Origin: Adlercreutzia hattorii
Lineage (GTDB): Bacteria; Actinomycetota; Coriobacteriia; Coriobacteriales; Eggerthellaceae
Direction: 5' to 3'
Assembly: GCF_011405655.1 (NCBI RefSeq)
Contig: NZ_AP022829.1
Span: forward strand, 2,775,001-2,839,000
Length of the DNA: 64,000 nt
Part shown: positions 52,983-61,804 of the stretch, piece after piece
How the letters are laid out: each line of letters opens with the position of its first letter
How positions within the stretch are numbered: position 1 is the stretch's first letter
Position numbers and translations under genes: made by a program
Notes under the pieces: generated by a model
The model's input: the letters and a program-made list of their open reading frames with translations, nothing else
Databases searched by the model: none
Told to the model about the DNA's origin: nothing

Positions 52983-54143
52983 CTACTTCTTCAGCAGCTT
53001 CTGACAGAGCACGGTGAAGGCGCAGATGCCCAAAGCGAAGATACCCACGGTGAGCACGATCTCGGGAACCGTCGGCGCGTAGGTGCCCATCAGCGTCCAC
53101 ATGTCGGCAGCGCCGCCCGCTTGCGCGGCCGTGGTGCCCAAGGTGATGCCGTTGCCGCCCACGATGTTGGGCACGGCGAAGCCGGTGAACATGAGCCAGC
53201 AGCGCTTGCAGAACACGCCGGCCACCACCAGCGCGGAAGCCACACCGACCACCTTCATGTTGCGGCGGTTCTTCGCGAACACCAGCAGGCAGAAGGGAAT
53301 GATCAAGCCGCAGATCACCTCGAACCAGAAGAACGGGGCCGTGCCGCCGAACAGCAGGGTGTTGATCACGGCCATGCCGCCCTCGGTGCCGTTGTAGGCC
53401 GTCGTCAGGATCTCGCAGCCGATGAAGTAGGCATCCACGGCGATGCAGGTGCACAAGAGCCCGGCCAAGCTCGTGAGGAGCTCGTCGGTCGTCTCGAACA
53501 CGCCACGAGCACGCAGGCCGAGCAGGGCCAGCACCAGAAGCGCCAGGCCGGAATCGAGTGCGGAGGCCACGAAGATCGGCGCCAAGATGGCGGTGTGCCA
53601 CGCCTCGCGGGCCACTTCCAAGCCGAAGATCCACGCCGTCACGGAGTGCACGAGGATGGCCACCGGCAGAGCGAAGCGCGACACCACGGCCACCTTCGCC
53701 GGATCGGCCTTGCGCGAGCACATGAAATACAGGTACACCAGATTGATGACCAGGTAGCAGGTGATGACGATCATGTCCCAGGCCAGAGGCGACAGGAAGT
53801 TCAGCCCCGTGAACATGCGCCAGATGCGCTGGATGCCGCCGAGGTCCACCAGCACGCAGATGCCGGCGCAGCAGATGCACACGAGCGACAGGATGACAGC
53901 GGGCAGCGCCACGGCCTTGTACTTCTTAATGCCGAAGATAGAGGCCGACGAGGCCACGATGAGGCCGCCGGCCGACAGGCCCACGAAGAACATGAAGCAG
54001 GTAAGGTACAGCCCCCAGCTGGTGGAGTTGTTCATGCCCGTGATGCCGAGGCCGAACAGAAGCTGGTACACGTACACGCCGATACCCACAAGGGCGATGG
54101 CGCCCGAACCCACCACGAGCGGGTTTTTCATCACAGAAGTCAT
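52983..54143 (-). CDS. NrfD/PsrC-family membrane anchor subunit
   Basis: 386 residues from ATG 54143 (AGGAGG). About ten spans; NrfD features such as FMFFVGLSAGGLIVASSASI and AWDMIVITCYLVINLVYLYF. It anchors the Tat-exported molybdoenzyme and exchanges electrons with menaquinol. Last gene of the three-gene operon, 9 bases after the iron-sulfur subunit. Confidence 0.88.
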   Translation of the reverse strand: MTSVMKNPLVVGSGAIALVGIGVYVYQLLFGLGITGMNNSTSWGLYLTCFMFFVGLSAGGLIVASSASIFGIKKYKAVALPAVILSLVCICCAGICVLVDLGGIQRIWRMFTGLNFLSPLAWDMIVITCYLVINLVYLYFMCSRKADPAKVAVVSRFALPVAILVHSVTAWIFGLEVAREAWHTAILAPIFVASALDSGLALLVLALLGLRARGVFETTDELLTSLAGLLCTCIAVDAYFIGCEILTTAYNGTEGGMAVINTLLFGGTAPFFWFEVICGLIIPFCLLVFAKNRRNMKVVGVASALVVAGVFCKRCWLMFTGFAVPNIVGGNGITLGTTAAQAGGAADMWTLMGTYAPTVPEIVLTVGIFALGICAFTVLCQKLLKK

Positions 54144-54152
54144 AGCACCCTC

Positions 54153-54770
54153 CTAGCGAACGTAAAAGACCTGCGGGCGCGTGCCCTTATCTTCCAACAA
54201 CACCTCAGCGCCCTGATCACGGCGCAAGCGCGACACGGCGGAATCCGGGTCGTCCAGGTCGCCGAAGATGCGGGCATCGGCCGGGCAGCAGCGCACGCAC
54301 ATAGGCTCGTCGCCCTCGTCGGTACGCTCCTTGCACAAGGTACACTTCTCCATCACGCCGCGGGCGCGCTCGGGCACGCGGGCATCTCCGTAGGAGGCAC
54401 CGGTGGCGCGCACCGGATCGTTCCAGTTGAACGTGCGGGCGTTATAGGGGCAGGCGGCCATGCACATACGGCAGCCGATGCACTTGTCGTAGTCGATTTC
54501 CACGCGGCCCTTGTCGTCTTTATAAGTGGCGCCCGTGGGGCACACACGCTCGCACGCCGGGTTCTCGCAATGCTGGCACGCCAGCGGCAGATAGGTGCGC
54601 GAAAGGTTCGGATACGTGCCCTCGGCGCTATCGAAGCGCTCGCACCCCTCGGTGAGCACGCGGTTCCACAGCATGCCATCGGGCACGTTGTTCTGCATCT
54701 TGCAGGCCAGCGCGCAGGTGTTGCAGCCGATGCAGCGATGCAATTCAATGCCAATAGCGAGCTTCGTCAT
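54153..54770 (-). CDS. 4Fe-4S ferredoxin-type electron-transfer subunit (DmsB-like)
   Basis: 205 residues. Four Cys clusters in DmsB order: CIGCNTCALACKMQN, CQHCENPACERVCP, CIGCRMCMAACPYNAR and CTLCKERTDEGDEPMCVRCC. It carries electrons between the NrfD anchor and the catalytic subunit outside the membrane, exported with the latter. Starts 2 bases after the catalytic gene stop, so coupled translation is likely. Confidence 0.92.
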   Translation of the reverse strand: MTKLAIGIELHRCIGCNTCALACKMQNNVPDGMLWNRVLTEGCERFDSAEGTYPNLSRTYLPLACQHCENPACERVCPTGATYKDDKGRVEIDYDKCIGCRMCMAACPYNARTFNWNDPVRATGASYGDARVPERARGVMEKCTLCKERTDEGDEPMCVRCCPADARIFGDLDDPDSAVSRLRRDQGAEVLLEDKGTRPQVFYVR

Positions 54771-54772
54771 GG

Positions 54773-57172
54773 CTATTCACCAACCTTCTTGATCTCGATG
54801 AGCGTGTCGTTGTAGGGGATCATGGGACCGAACGGCAGGGCATAGCCGCGCGGATTCAACGTGTCGTTGGAAACGCTCTGCATGATGGTGCCGTCCAGGT
54901 ACTGGCGGTAGGTGCTCTCCACCATAAAGGCACTCTCCGGCCGCACGGCCTCGTTCACGCGCAACACCGTGCGGAAAGAGCCGCGGTCGTTGAAGACCTC
55001 TACCGCATCGCCGTCTTCCAAGCCGCGGGCGGCAGCATCCGCGGGATTCAGCTCGATGCAGGGCTCGGCCACTTCCTGAATCCACTTCGCACCAGAGTAG
55101 GCCGAGTGCACGCGGAAGCGAGAGCGCGCCTGGTTGAACTGCAGCGGGTACTTCTCGCGCAGCGGGTTCTCCGGATAGGCCTCGCAAGGCGCCTCCCAAG
55201 CGGGGAAGGCCTGGCCGAACTCCAGCAGCGCCTCGTAATAGGGCTCCTGGCGACCCGAAGCCGTGCCGTAGGTGAAGCCCACCTCCGGGGCGATGAGATC
55301 CTCCGAGCCGATGAGGCGCAGCGCGCCGCCGGCTTCCTGCAGTTTCTCCAAGGTGAAGCCAGCCATCTGCGGATCATCGGTGGTCAGAAGCGCCCGGGCG
55401 TACTCCTCGCCATCGGCCGGGAACAGGTCGCCCAGCCCCATGGCCTCGGCGATGCCCTTCTCGATGTAGAAGTCCGACTTGCTTTCGAACAGCGGATCGA
55501 GCACCTTCAAATTGGCCAAGATGTGGGCATTGGCACACTTGATGCCGCCCACGGAATCGGCGCATTCGAACTTGCTGCACACGGGCAGCACCAAATCGAC
55601 GAAGTCGGCCACCGAGCTGTGGTAGATGTCGGCCAGGCACACAAAATCCAGCGAGTCGAGCCACTCCAGCGTCTTGTTCCAGTTCGCGGCCTTCTGGGTG
55701 GGGATATCGCCGAAGAACATCGCGCCGTGGATAGCGTCGCCCTTCACCACGTCGTAGAAGCCCTGGGGGCTCGGCGCCGGCGCCATGCCCTCGGGCAGCG
55801 GCCATGCGCCAAGCGCCGCCTCGTAGGGAGTCACGTGGTAGCCGTAGATGCCGCAACCAGTGCCGCGCTTGCCGTAGTTGCCCGTCAGCGAAGCGATGAG
55901 CGCGTAGCAGTGACCGGCCACGTCGTTGTTGCCGAACTTGTCGATGCCGCCCACGCCGTTGTCTATGATGGAGGGGCCGGCCGCATACTGCTCGGCCACA
56001 TCGGCCACCATCTCGGCGGGGATATCGCAGGTCTCAGCGGTCCATTCCAGGGTATAGGGCTCCATGTCCTTGCGAAGGCGCGTGAACTGGGTCACGTAGC
56101 GCTTGCCGTTTACGGTGAACTCGCCTTCCAGCGCCGGGACCGCGCCCTCGGCGGTATGGGGCACTGCCGCGTTCGTCGCTTCGTCCCACATATAAAAGGT
56201 CTTCAGCTCCACCGGCTCGCCGGTTTCCGGATCGGTGCCCGTCACCACGTCGGCCAAACAGGCGCCTGTTTCGGCGTCGATCAAAAACGGCAGCGCGGTG
56301 TGGGCCAGCACATGCTCGCGATCGAACAACTCCTCGTCCAGGATGTACTTCGTCATGCCAAGGAAGAACGCCGGGTCGGTGCCGGCACGCAGGTTCACCC
56401 ACTGATCGGCCTTGCCCGCCGTGGGGCTGAAGCGCGGGTCGAGGCAGATGAACTTCGTGCCCGCTTCCTGGGCGTCAAGCATGCCGCGCGACCAGGTGAG
56501 ACTCGTTTCCACCAGATTGGTGTTGGCTAAAATGACCACGTTGGCCTCGGGCCACTCCCACATAGTATTCTGCGCGAACATGCCGATCCAGGGCGAGAAC
56601 GCCATAATCTGGCCATTGCCCTGACCCATGTCGTAACCGTTCAAGCCACCGGCCTGAGCGCCGAGCACGCTGGCCAAAAGTGGTGGGAAGCGCTGGGAGG
56701 CCTCCGTGGAGAACTGGATCCACAGCGCCTCCTTGCCATACTTGTCCTGAATGGCCTTGAAGTTCTCGGCAATCATTTGGAAGGCCTCGTCCCAGCTGAT
56801 GGCCTCGAACTCGCCGCTCCCGCGCTCGCCCACACGCTTCATGGGACGCTGGATGCGGGCGTCGCCGTAAATGTTCTGCACTTCGGAGATGCCCTTCAGG
56901 CACACGTTCTGGAAGCGCTTGTCCTCGTTCTCGCGCGGCTGGATCATTGCCAAACGTCCGTCGCGCACCGTGCACTGCAGCATGCAGTTGCACAGGCAGT
57001 GCTCGTTGTGGTACGTAAAGCCCAGCGTTTCACTGGCCGCGGGCTCGGCCTGAGCCGCGCTGGCAGCGATGCCCGTCAGGCTCGCCCCCGCAAAGCCAGC
57101 CGCTCCCGTGGCCGCAGCGGCCTTCAGAAAGCCGCGACGGCTGAGCATGGCGCCCCTCGGTTTCTGCTCCAT
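54773..57172 (-). CDS. Tat-exported molybdopterin oxidoreductase catalytic subunit (DMSO reductase superfamily)
   Basis: 799 residues from ATG 57172 (CAGGAGGA). Tat signal LSRRGFLKAAAATGAAGFAG. A [4Fe-4S] cysteine set with unusual tight spacing, HCLCNCMLQCTV, and a distal Cys in NVCLKG. Molybdopterin domains follow (GTKFICLDPRFSPTAGKADQ; C-terminal HSAYSGAKWIQEVAEP). The metal-ligand region GGLNGYDMGQGNG may supply Asp (tentative). It reduces an unknown terminal acceptor; relatives in this lineage include catechol dehydroxylases and sulfoxide reductases. Operon with ferredoxin and NrfD subunits. Confidence 0.9.
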   Translation of the reverse strand: MEQKPRGAMLSRRGFLKAAAATGAAGFAGASLTGIAASAAQAEPAASETLGFTYHNEHCLCNCMLQCTVRDGRLAMIQPRENEDKRFQNVCLKGISEVQNIYGDARIQRPMKRVGERGSGEFEAISWDEAFQMIAENFKAIQDKYGKEALWIQFSTEASQRFPPLLASVLGAQAGGLNGYDMGQGNGQIMAFSPWIGMFAQNTMWEWPEANVVILANTNLVETSLTWSRGMLDAQEAGTKFICLDPRFSPTAGKADQWVNLRAGTDPAFFLGMTKYILDEELFDREHVLAHTALPFLIDAETGACLADVVTGTDPETGEPVELKTFYMWDEATNAAVPHTAEGAVPALEGEFTVNGKRYVTQFTRLRKDMEPYTLEWTAETCDIPAEMVADVAEQYAAGPSIIDNGVGGIDKFGNNDVAGHCYALIASLTGNYGKRGTGCGIYGYHVTPYEAALGAWPLPEGMAPAPSPQGFYDVVKGDAIHGAMFFGDIPTQKAANWNKTLEWLDSLDFVCLADIYHSSVADFVDLVLPVCSKFECADSVGGIKCANAHILANLKVLDPLFESKSDFYIEKGIAEAMGLGDLFPADGEEYARALLTTDDPQMAGFTLEKLQEAGGALRLIGSEDLIAPEVGFTYGTASGRQEPYYEALLEFGQAFPAWEAPCEAYPENPLREKYPLQFNQARSRFRVHSAYSGAKWIQEVAEPCIELNPADAAARGLEDGDAVEVFNDRGSFRTVLRVNEAVRPESAFMVESTYRQYLDGTIMQSVSNDTLNPRGYALPFGPMIPYNDTLIEIKKVGE

Positions 57173-57258
57173 ACTATCCTCCTGCTCTCTCGTGCGCAAT
57201 CGGCGTCCTCGGCCGGCGCCGCATAGTCGCCTGCCTGCAGCCGATGCCCTCGATTCCG

Positions 57259-57277
57259 TTCCGACCCCTCGTCGGAA
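57259..57277. promoter_or_regulatory. Inverted repeat in the divergent molybdoenzyme-TetR region
   Basis: TTCCGAC-CCCTC-GTCGGAA, perfect 7-base arms, 87 bases upstream of the molybdoenzyme start. A candidate TetR operator. Confidence 0.5.
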
Positions 57278-57351
57278 TCGGTTTCTGGGTGCAGTCTACG
57301 AAGCGTCAACAGGAAAAGCACTGCCCACTCCCCCGACCCCGTGGCTTAAGC

Positions 57352-57371
57352 CCCACTTTCCGGAAAGTGGG
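57352..57371. promoter_or_regulatory. 20-bp perfect palindrome upstream of tetR
   Basis: CCCACTTTCCGGAAAGTGGG, 75 bases before the TetR start in the 273-base divergent region. Size and symmetry suit a TetR-family dimer site. Confidence 0.6.
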
Positions 57372-57445
57372 CATTAACGTAGGCCTCCGAGCAAGCGCAA
57401 AACCGCTAAGATGCTAACCAGCCAATGAAACGACGAGGAGGGACG

Positions 57446-58042
57446 ATGGCGGACAAGAAGAGCGATCTGCGCGTCGTGCGCACGCGCAATGCCCTGCGCG
57501 CGGCCTTCGAGGAGCTTATCGCCGAGACGACCCTCGACAAGATCACCGTGAAAGCCCTCACCGACCGGGCCGGCATCAACCGCAAAACCTTCTACTTGCA
57601 CTACGAGACCATCGAGGCCTTCTACGACGAAATTATGAACGGCATCATGGACGAGTTCTTCGAGTACTACGAGAAAACGCCGGACGACCCTTGGGATATG
57701 GACGGTCACGCCCGACGTTTCTTTCGCTATCTGGCCGCCCAGCCTCCCATGATTGAGCAGCTGGTGTGCTCGCCGAGCTTCTACGATTTCGGAGAGCGCA
57801 TCTATGCCACCCAAATGAACCGTTACCGGGCCTTTGCCGACGAGCTGTTCTGGCGCGAGGGGATCACGTCCGAGAGCGAAGAACTGATATGCGCGCTTAT
57901 TCGCAACATGGCCCTGGAATGCTACCGCCAATGGGTGCGCGCGGGAAAGGTCGTTCCCATGGAAGAGGCGGCCCAGATTCTCGGCTCCATGACGTTGCAC
58001 AGCGTCGAGCACCTCATGAGCCCCCGGCCCGAGAGCGATTAG
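57446..58042 (+). CDS. TetR-family transcriptional regulator
   Basis: 198 residues from ATG 57446 (GAGGAGGGACG). TetR helix-turn-helix ITVKALTDRAGINRKTFYLH at about 35-55; helical ligand domain after it. Divergent from the molybdoenzyme operon, with two palindromes between, so it probably represses that operon and itself. Its stop overlaps that of the convergent SRAP gene by 4 bases. Confidence 0.88.
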   Translation: MADKKSDLRVVRTRNALRAAFEELIAETTLDKITVKALTDRAGINRKTFYLHYETIEAFYDEIMNGIMDEFFEYYEKTPDDPWDMDGHARRFFRYLAAQPPMIEQLVCSPSFYDFGERIYATQMNRYRAFADELFWREGITSESEELICALIRNMALECYRQWVRAGKVVPMEEAAQILGSMTLHSVEHLMSPRPESD

Positions 58043-58785
58043 AACAGCGACATTTGGTCGGAGTCGGAGGGACGACGGGTGGGAGCGGGTTCTTCCTGGG
58101 CTTCCAGAGGCACGGGCGCGTGACGAGCGAGCAGGTCGCGGGCGGTGGTGGAACGATCCAGCCACGCCAAGGCTTCCGGCGCCGTCAGCGAGAGGGGCAT
58201 GCGGCTGTGAACGCGCCCCACCACGGCGTCGGGCTCGCAGGTGACCAGCACGAAGCGGTCGCCCAAACGCAGTCCCGCCAGCAGAAGCGCCGTACCGCCC
58301 GCACTCGCGAACCGATACTGGGGCTTGCGACCGCCTGTTCCGCCATCGACATTCCGCGTCTCGTAAAAGGCGCGCACGGGCACAATGCAGCGGCCGTTCT
58401 CGACCGCCTCACTCCACAGGCCCGATCCCGACAGCGCCGATTCGATGCGCGCGTTGAACACGAGCCCGCGCTTCCAGGAAACATCGACGCCCCACAAAAG
58501 GTCGACCCTCGTCAGATCGCCACCGCGATCACCGACGAAGGAGGCTCCCTCGCCGTCGGAAACCCAATCGCCTTCGATCCGCTCGCCATCCATCACAATA
58601 ACCGAGCTTTCCGCGCCGGGATAGCAATCAAGCGCGTCGAAGGGCACGTCCATCGGCTTCCCGAACGCTGGGGGCACCGCCATCGCCGCCCCCGTGCCGC
58701 TCGCCAGCGGCCGCCGCACGGCCCGCAGCCAATCGAGCACCGCATCGGTCTCTTCCCCGCTCACCATCTCAAACCGATGACACAC
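58039..58785 (-). CDS. SRAP/YedK (HMCES-type) abasic-site protein with C-terminal clamp motif
   Basis: 248 residues from GTG 58785 (AAGGGGG). Cys2 (MCHRFE) is the residue that links to abasic DNA once Met is removed. Core motifs NARIESAL, RCIVPVRAFYE and HSRMPLSL contain the active-site Asn, Glu and His. It forms protective crosslinks with abasic sites in single-stranded DNA. The Pro-rich tail ends QMSLF, the bacterial beta-clamp binding motif, suggesting recruitment to replication forks. Relatives usually have MCGR; His at position 3 is a variant. Confidence 0.88.
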   Translation of the reverse strand: MCHRFEMVSGEETDAVLDWLRAVRRPLASGTGAAMAVPPAFGKPMDVPFDALDCYPGAESSVIVMDGERIEGDWVSDGEGASFVGDRGGDLTRVDLLWGVDVSWKRGLVFNARIESALSGSGLWSEAVENGRCIVPVRAFYETRNVDGGTGGRKPQYRFASAGGTALLLAGLRLGDRFVLVTCEPDAVVGRVHSRMPLSLTAPEALAWLDRSTTARDLLARHAPVPLEAQEEPAPTRRPSDSDQMSLF

Positions 58786-59062
58786 AACGGCCCCCTTCGG
58801 ATTCGCGCCCGCACGCTTTCTCGCCCCAAACTCGCAGCTGAATAAGACCTATCCGGAAGATACTGTTTTGCAATATGCGTGAGCTTGATCTGCAAAACCC
58901 GCACTGTAGCGAAATCTATTGAATATAGACAGGTCGTAGGAATATACCAAGTATAGTAAATATAGCAAATCTATTTTTCGGACGAAGTATAGCAAATATA
59001 ATTCTCAAGCGAAGTAGAGCGAACGCAACCCATCGGGCTGCGCGTGAGAAAGCGAGGGCGTC

Positions 59063-59428
59063 ATGGCCGCCGATGTTCTGTTCTTGGAATACCCGAAGTG
59101 CTCCACCTGCCAGAAGGCTAAGAAGTGGCTGGACGCACACGGCGTGACCTACGCCGACCGGCACATCGTGGAAGACAATCCCACCGCCGATGAGCTGCGC
59201 ACGTGGCACGAGCGCAGCGGGCTTCCTCTCAAGCGCTTCTTCAACACGAGCGGCATGCTCTACCGCGAGATGGAGCTGTCGAAGAAGCTGCCCGACATGC
59301 CCGAAGACGAGCAATACGCCCTGCTCGCCACCAACGGCATGCTCGTAAAGCGCCCCTTGCTCATCACCGCCGCCACCGTCATCCCCGGCTTCAAGGAAAC
59401 CGCTTGGGAAGAGGCGCTGGGGGCTTAG
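59063..59428 (+). CDS. ArsC/Spx-family thioredoxin-fold protein
   Basis: 121 residues, start after GCGAGGGCG. N-terminal redox motif YPKCSTCQKAKKWL (CxxC), then RHIVEDNPTADELRTWHERS, FNTSGMLYREM and KRPLLI, as in YffB/ArsC-like reductases. It probably reduces a small thiol or arsenate substrate; Spx-type regulation is less likely. The 277-base region before it is AT-rich with repeats of TATAGYAAATAT near 58940-59000. Confidence 0.85.
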   Translation: MAADVLFLEYPKCSTCQKAKKWLDAHGVTYADRHIVEDNPTADELRTWHERSGLPLKRFFNTSGMLYREMELSKKLPDMPEDEQYALLATNGMLVKRPLLITAATVIPGFKETAWEEALGA

Positions 59429-59565
59429 TGCAGCGGCGAAACTGCGGGCTAAACCGCAGGCATCTCAGATAAGCAAAGCCGACAGCTAAATCGGCCCGAC
59501 CTTCCCGCCAACGCGGGCCGACCGGGCCGATTCATGAAATAGCAAGTAGAGGGGAGGCTTGCTAT

Positions 59566-60057
59566 TTACCGAGATTGGGCAAGTGCTACCAGAGCCTCAA
59601 GGCTCACCCCCGAGACTTCAGCTTGCGCTACCGCCCCGCCACCCGGAGCATTGGAAGCGCAGGAGCACCCGATGATCTTGGCCGAGTCCCCCTCCTCGAG
59701 CATCTGCTCGGGAACCGTCCACGAAAGCCCGTCGATGCCGCTCACTCTCAGATCGCTTGCCACGCTGCGAACCGCGTAGTCGGGCAAAGACGCACAAAGT
59801 GTCGCAGCGGCCTTGGAGAAGATGCCGCTAATGTACTCGTTCGAACTTAGCGAATCCTGCGTATAGACGAACGTACCGACAACTTTGGAAACAGCATCAT
59901 GGCTCTCCGTCGCAACAGCTTCCTGCGAGACATCTTGGATCGCGACCGCGTCACAAGTCCCATTCGACTCAATGGCCATGGCTGGCGCAACTATGGCACT
60001 ACTCGCAAGCATTGCGCAACCAACAACTGCCGTGGCCTTTTTCACAGTCTTGCTCAT
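59566..60057 (-). CDS. Small secreted protein paired with the trihaem lipoprotein
   Basis: 163 residues from ATG 60057 (GGGGAG). Signal peptide MSKTVKKATAVVGCAMLASS ending APAMA. The mature part has conserved-looking Cys residues (TCDAV; ATLCASLPD; IIGCSCASN) and a Gly-rich GCSCASNAPGGGA. No known domain. It starts 12 bases after the haem-molybdenum gene, so it probably matures, binds or delivers substrate or metal for that protein. Confidence 0.75.
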   Translation of the reverse strand: MSKTVKKATAVVGCAMLASSAIVAPAMAIESNGTCDAVAIQDVSQEAVATESHDAVSKVVGTFVYTQDSLSSNEYISGIFSKAAATLCASLPDYAVRSVASDLRVSGIDGLSWTVPEQMLEEGDSAKIIGCSCASNAPGGGAVAQAEVSGVSLEALVALAQSR

Positions 60058-60069
60058 GATCTCCCCTTC

Positions 60070-61587
60070 CTACTCTTCCACAACCACATACACCGACGCG
60101 GCAGTCTGGGTATCGAAGCCGCCCGCATCGCCAGGCTTCACCGACAACATGTACACGCCGGGCTCCGTAGGCGTCCACTTTGCCGTGAAATACACCCATT
60201 GGTCTCCATCGAAATCGGCAGGAACTTCGATATCAGTCCAGCTGTAGCCGTAGTCGGCGCTGAAGCGCACTGCCGAGGTGTGGTGCTCGTCGCACTGCGC
60301 CGCCCACACATAGCCTTCCAACGTTACCGTATCGCCTAACTTGTAGGTCTGGCCGTCCTTGTTCGGAGTCCAGAAGGCACTGTCCAGCGGATCGCAAATC
60401 TGGTTGTAGATATCGGATCCCTCGGGCGGGAAACCTGTGTACCAATCGTTCCAGCCCGTCTTGTCGGGACGCTCCTCCCCAATGAAGTCAATTTGCGTGA
60501 GATACTTCGTCCATGAATAGGCGGGCCATCCGGGAACCACGTAACGCAACGGTGCGCCCTCTTCCGGGGAAAGAGGCTCTCCATTCTGGGCCCAGGCGAG
60601 CATGGCCCCCTCGGCAAGATCCTCTTCAATCTGGCTGTACAACCCGTTCATGAAGCCGTCGGCCGTCGAGCGCTGCACCGTGACCATGCCGTCCTTCAAG
60701 CCACCGCACGCCTCAATCACATCTTCGAGCAGAACACCCGTGTACTCGATATTACCTACCTGGGTGCAATCGAATCCATTGCCGGCGCAGATGGCGCAAG
60801 TTCCCTTGGTCACCTCTCCAAGCGCCTTCAATTCATCAAGCGTGAAAGTGCGAGGGCTGTTCACGCCACCGCCTACTTTCAACTCGTAGGAAGCAACATC
60901 GATATTTTCGACCTGCCCGTTGACGCTGCAAAACAAGTCCTCGAGAGAAGATGTGCGCTGGTCTAGCTCAACTTTGTCAAGCTGCCAATCATTGACCACG
61001 TTGATGCCCGCGATGGTGTCTCCTCCCGACACATTTCCGCGCAGGGCAATCCATTCCTGCCATTCGGGACTACCGACGTTCTCAGGGAAACCACCCAGCT
61101 CACCGGTGTAGATGTACTCGTCGAAGAGAACCAACTCCCCATCATTGGTGGTCGCGTGACACGTGAAGCAGTTGCCCGTGAATGCCTGGTTATTGTAATG
61201 GGCCTGATGAATCGCTTCCCCAATCATGGGGCCGCCACCGATAGCTTGCGGCCGATGGCACGTCATGCAGTCGGTGACCTTCGTCCCCTGCCCATAGGTT
61301 GCCAGATCTTTGTAGGGCAGATGCTGCCGATACCCTGAAACGAACGAGTACAAATCGTCGCCGTGGCAAGACCCGCAACCGCGATTCCCAGCATTGATAA
61401 AGTTTGTCGTATAGTCGGCCTCGGGGAAAAAACCCGGGTCACGCTCTGTCGATCCCGATTGAGCCAAGGTGGTTGGCTCAGGCTCGACAGCTTCCACCTC
61501 GCGCGTTTGCGGCTGGCAAGCTGCCAGGCAGAAGACAGCCAACGACAGCATCAGAACGATTATTCCGACGATGCGTTTTCTTTTCAT
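60070..61587 (-). CDS. Trihaem cytochrome-sulfite-oxidase-fold fusion lipoprotein
   Basis: 505 residues, start after AAGGAGGAG. Lipoprotein signal ending CLAACQ. Residues about 60-150 carry three c-type haem sites, CGSCH, CMTCH and CFTCH, with extra His ligands. Residues about 210-390 match the oxidoreductase molybdopterin domain of sulfite oxidases: ICAGNG supplies the Mo-ligand Cys, then GVLLEDVIEACGG. The C-terminal 110 residues are the Mo-cofactor dimerisation-type Ig domain. This puts a haem wire and a molybdenum site in one anchored extracellular protein. Substrate and electron direction are unknown. Confidence 0.88.
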   Translation of the reverse strand: MKRKRIVGIIVLMLSLAVFCLAACQPQTREVEAVEPEPTTLAQSGSTERDPGFFPEADYTTNFINAGNRGCGSCHGDDLYSFVSGYRQHLPYKDLATYGQGTKVTDCMTCHRPQAIGGGPMIGEAIHQAHYNNQAFTGNCFTCHATTNDGELVLFDEYIYTGELGGFPENVGSPEWQEWIALRGNVSGGDTIAGINVVNDWQLDKVELDQRTSSLEDLFCSVNGQVENIDVASYELKVGGGVNSPRTFTLDELKALGEVTKGTCAICAGNGFDCTQVGNIEYTGVLLEDVIEACGGLKDGMVTVQRSTADGFMNGLYSQIEEDLAEGAMLAWAQNGEPLSPEEGAPLRYVVPGWPAYSWTKYLTQIDFIGEERPDKTGWNDWYTGFPPEGSDIYNQICDPLDSAFWTPNKDGQTYKLGDTVTLEGYVWAAQCDEHHTSAVRFSADYGYSWTDIEVPADFDGDQWVYFTAKWTPTEPGVYMLSVKPGDAGGFDTQTAASVYVVVEE

Positions 61588-61766
61588 TAGTTCTCCTCCT
61601 TCTCATAGAAGTTGTTCATAGACACAGCCTCCTGCGGAACCACCTCCTTACTATTTCGCTGCACTATCAACCCTAATCTCGGCTAACGCATTCGTCTTGA
61701 GCAAAACAGACGGGTCTTTTCACGCATCTACGCAACCATTACGTAGGCGAAGAAAAAAACAACCCG

Positions 61767-61772
61767 TATACT
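61767..61772 (+). promoter_or_regulatory. -10 element of the LuxR regulator gene
   Basis: TATACT 33 bases before the ATG; a -35 is not obvious, as expected for an activated promoter. Confidence 0.35.
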
Positions 61773-61804
61773 CGGAATCGTTCAACTGAAGCAGAGGGGG
61801 AGCC

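Noticed and set aside
53121-54815. Open frame of 564 codons on the plus strand
   Set aside because: Antisense to the NrfD and ferredoxin genes, composition of a shadow frame.
55106-56530. Open frame of 474 codons on the plus strand
   Set aside because: Antisense to the molybdoenzyme, which has clear motifs.
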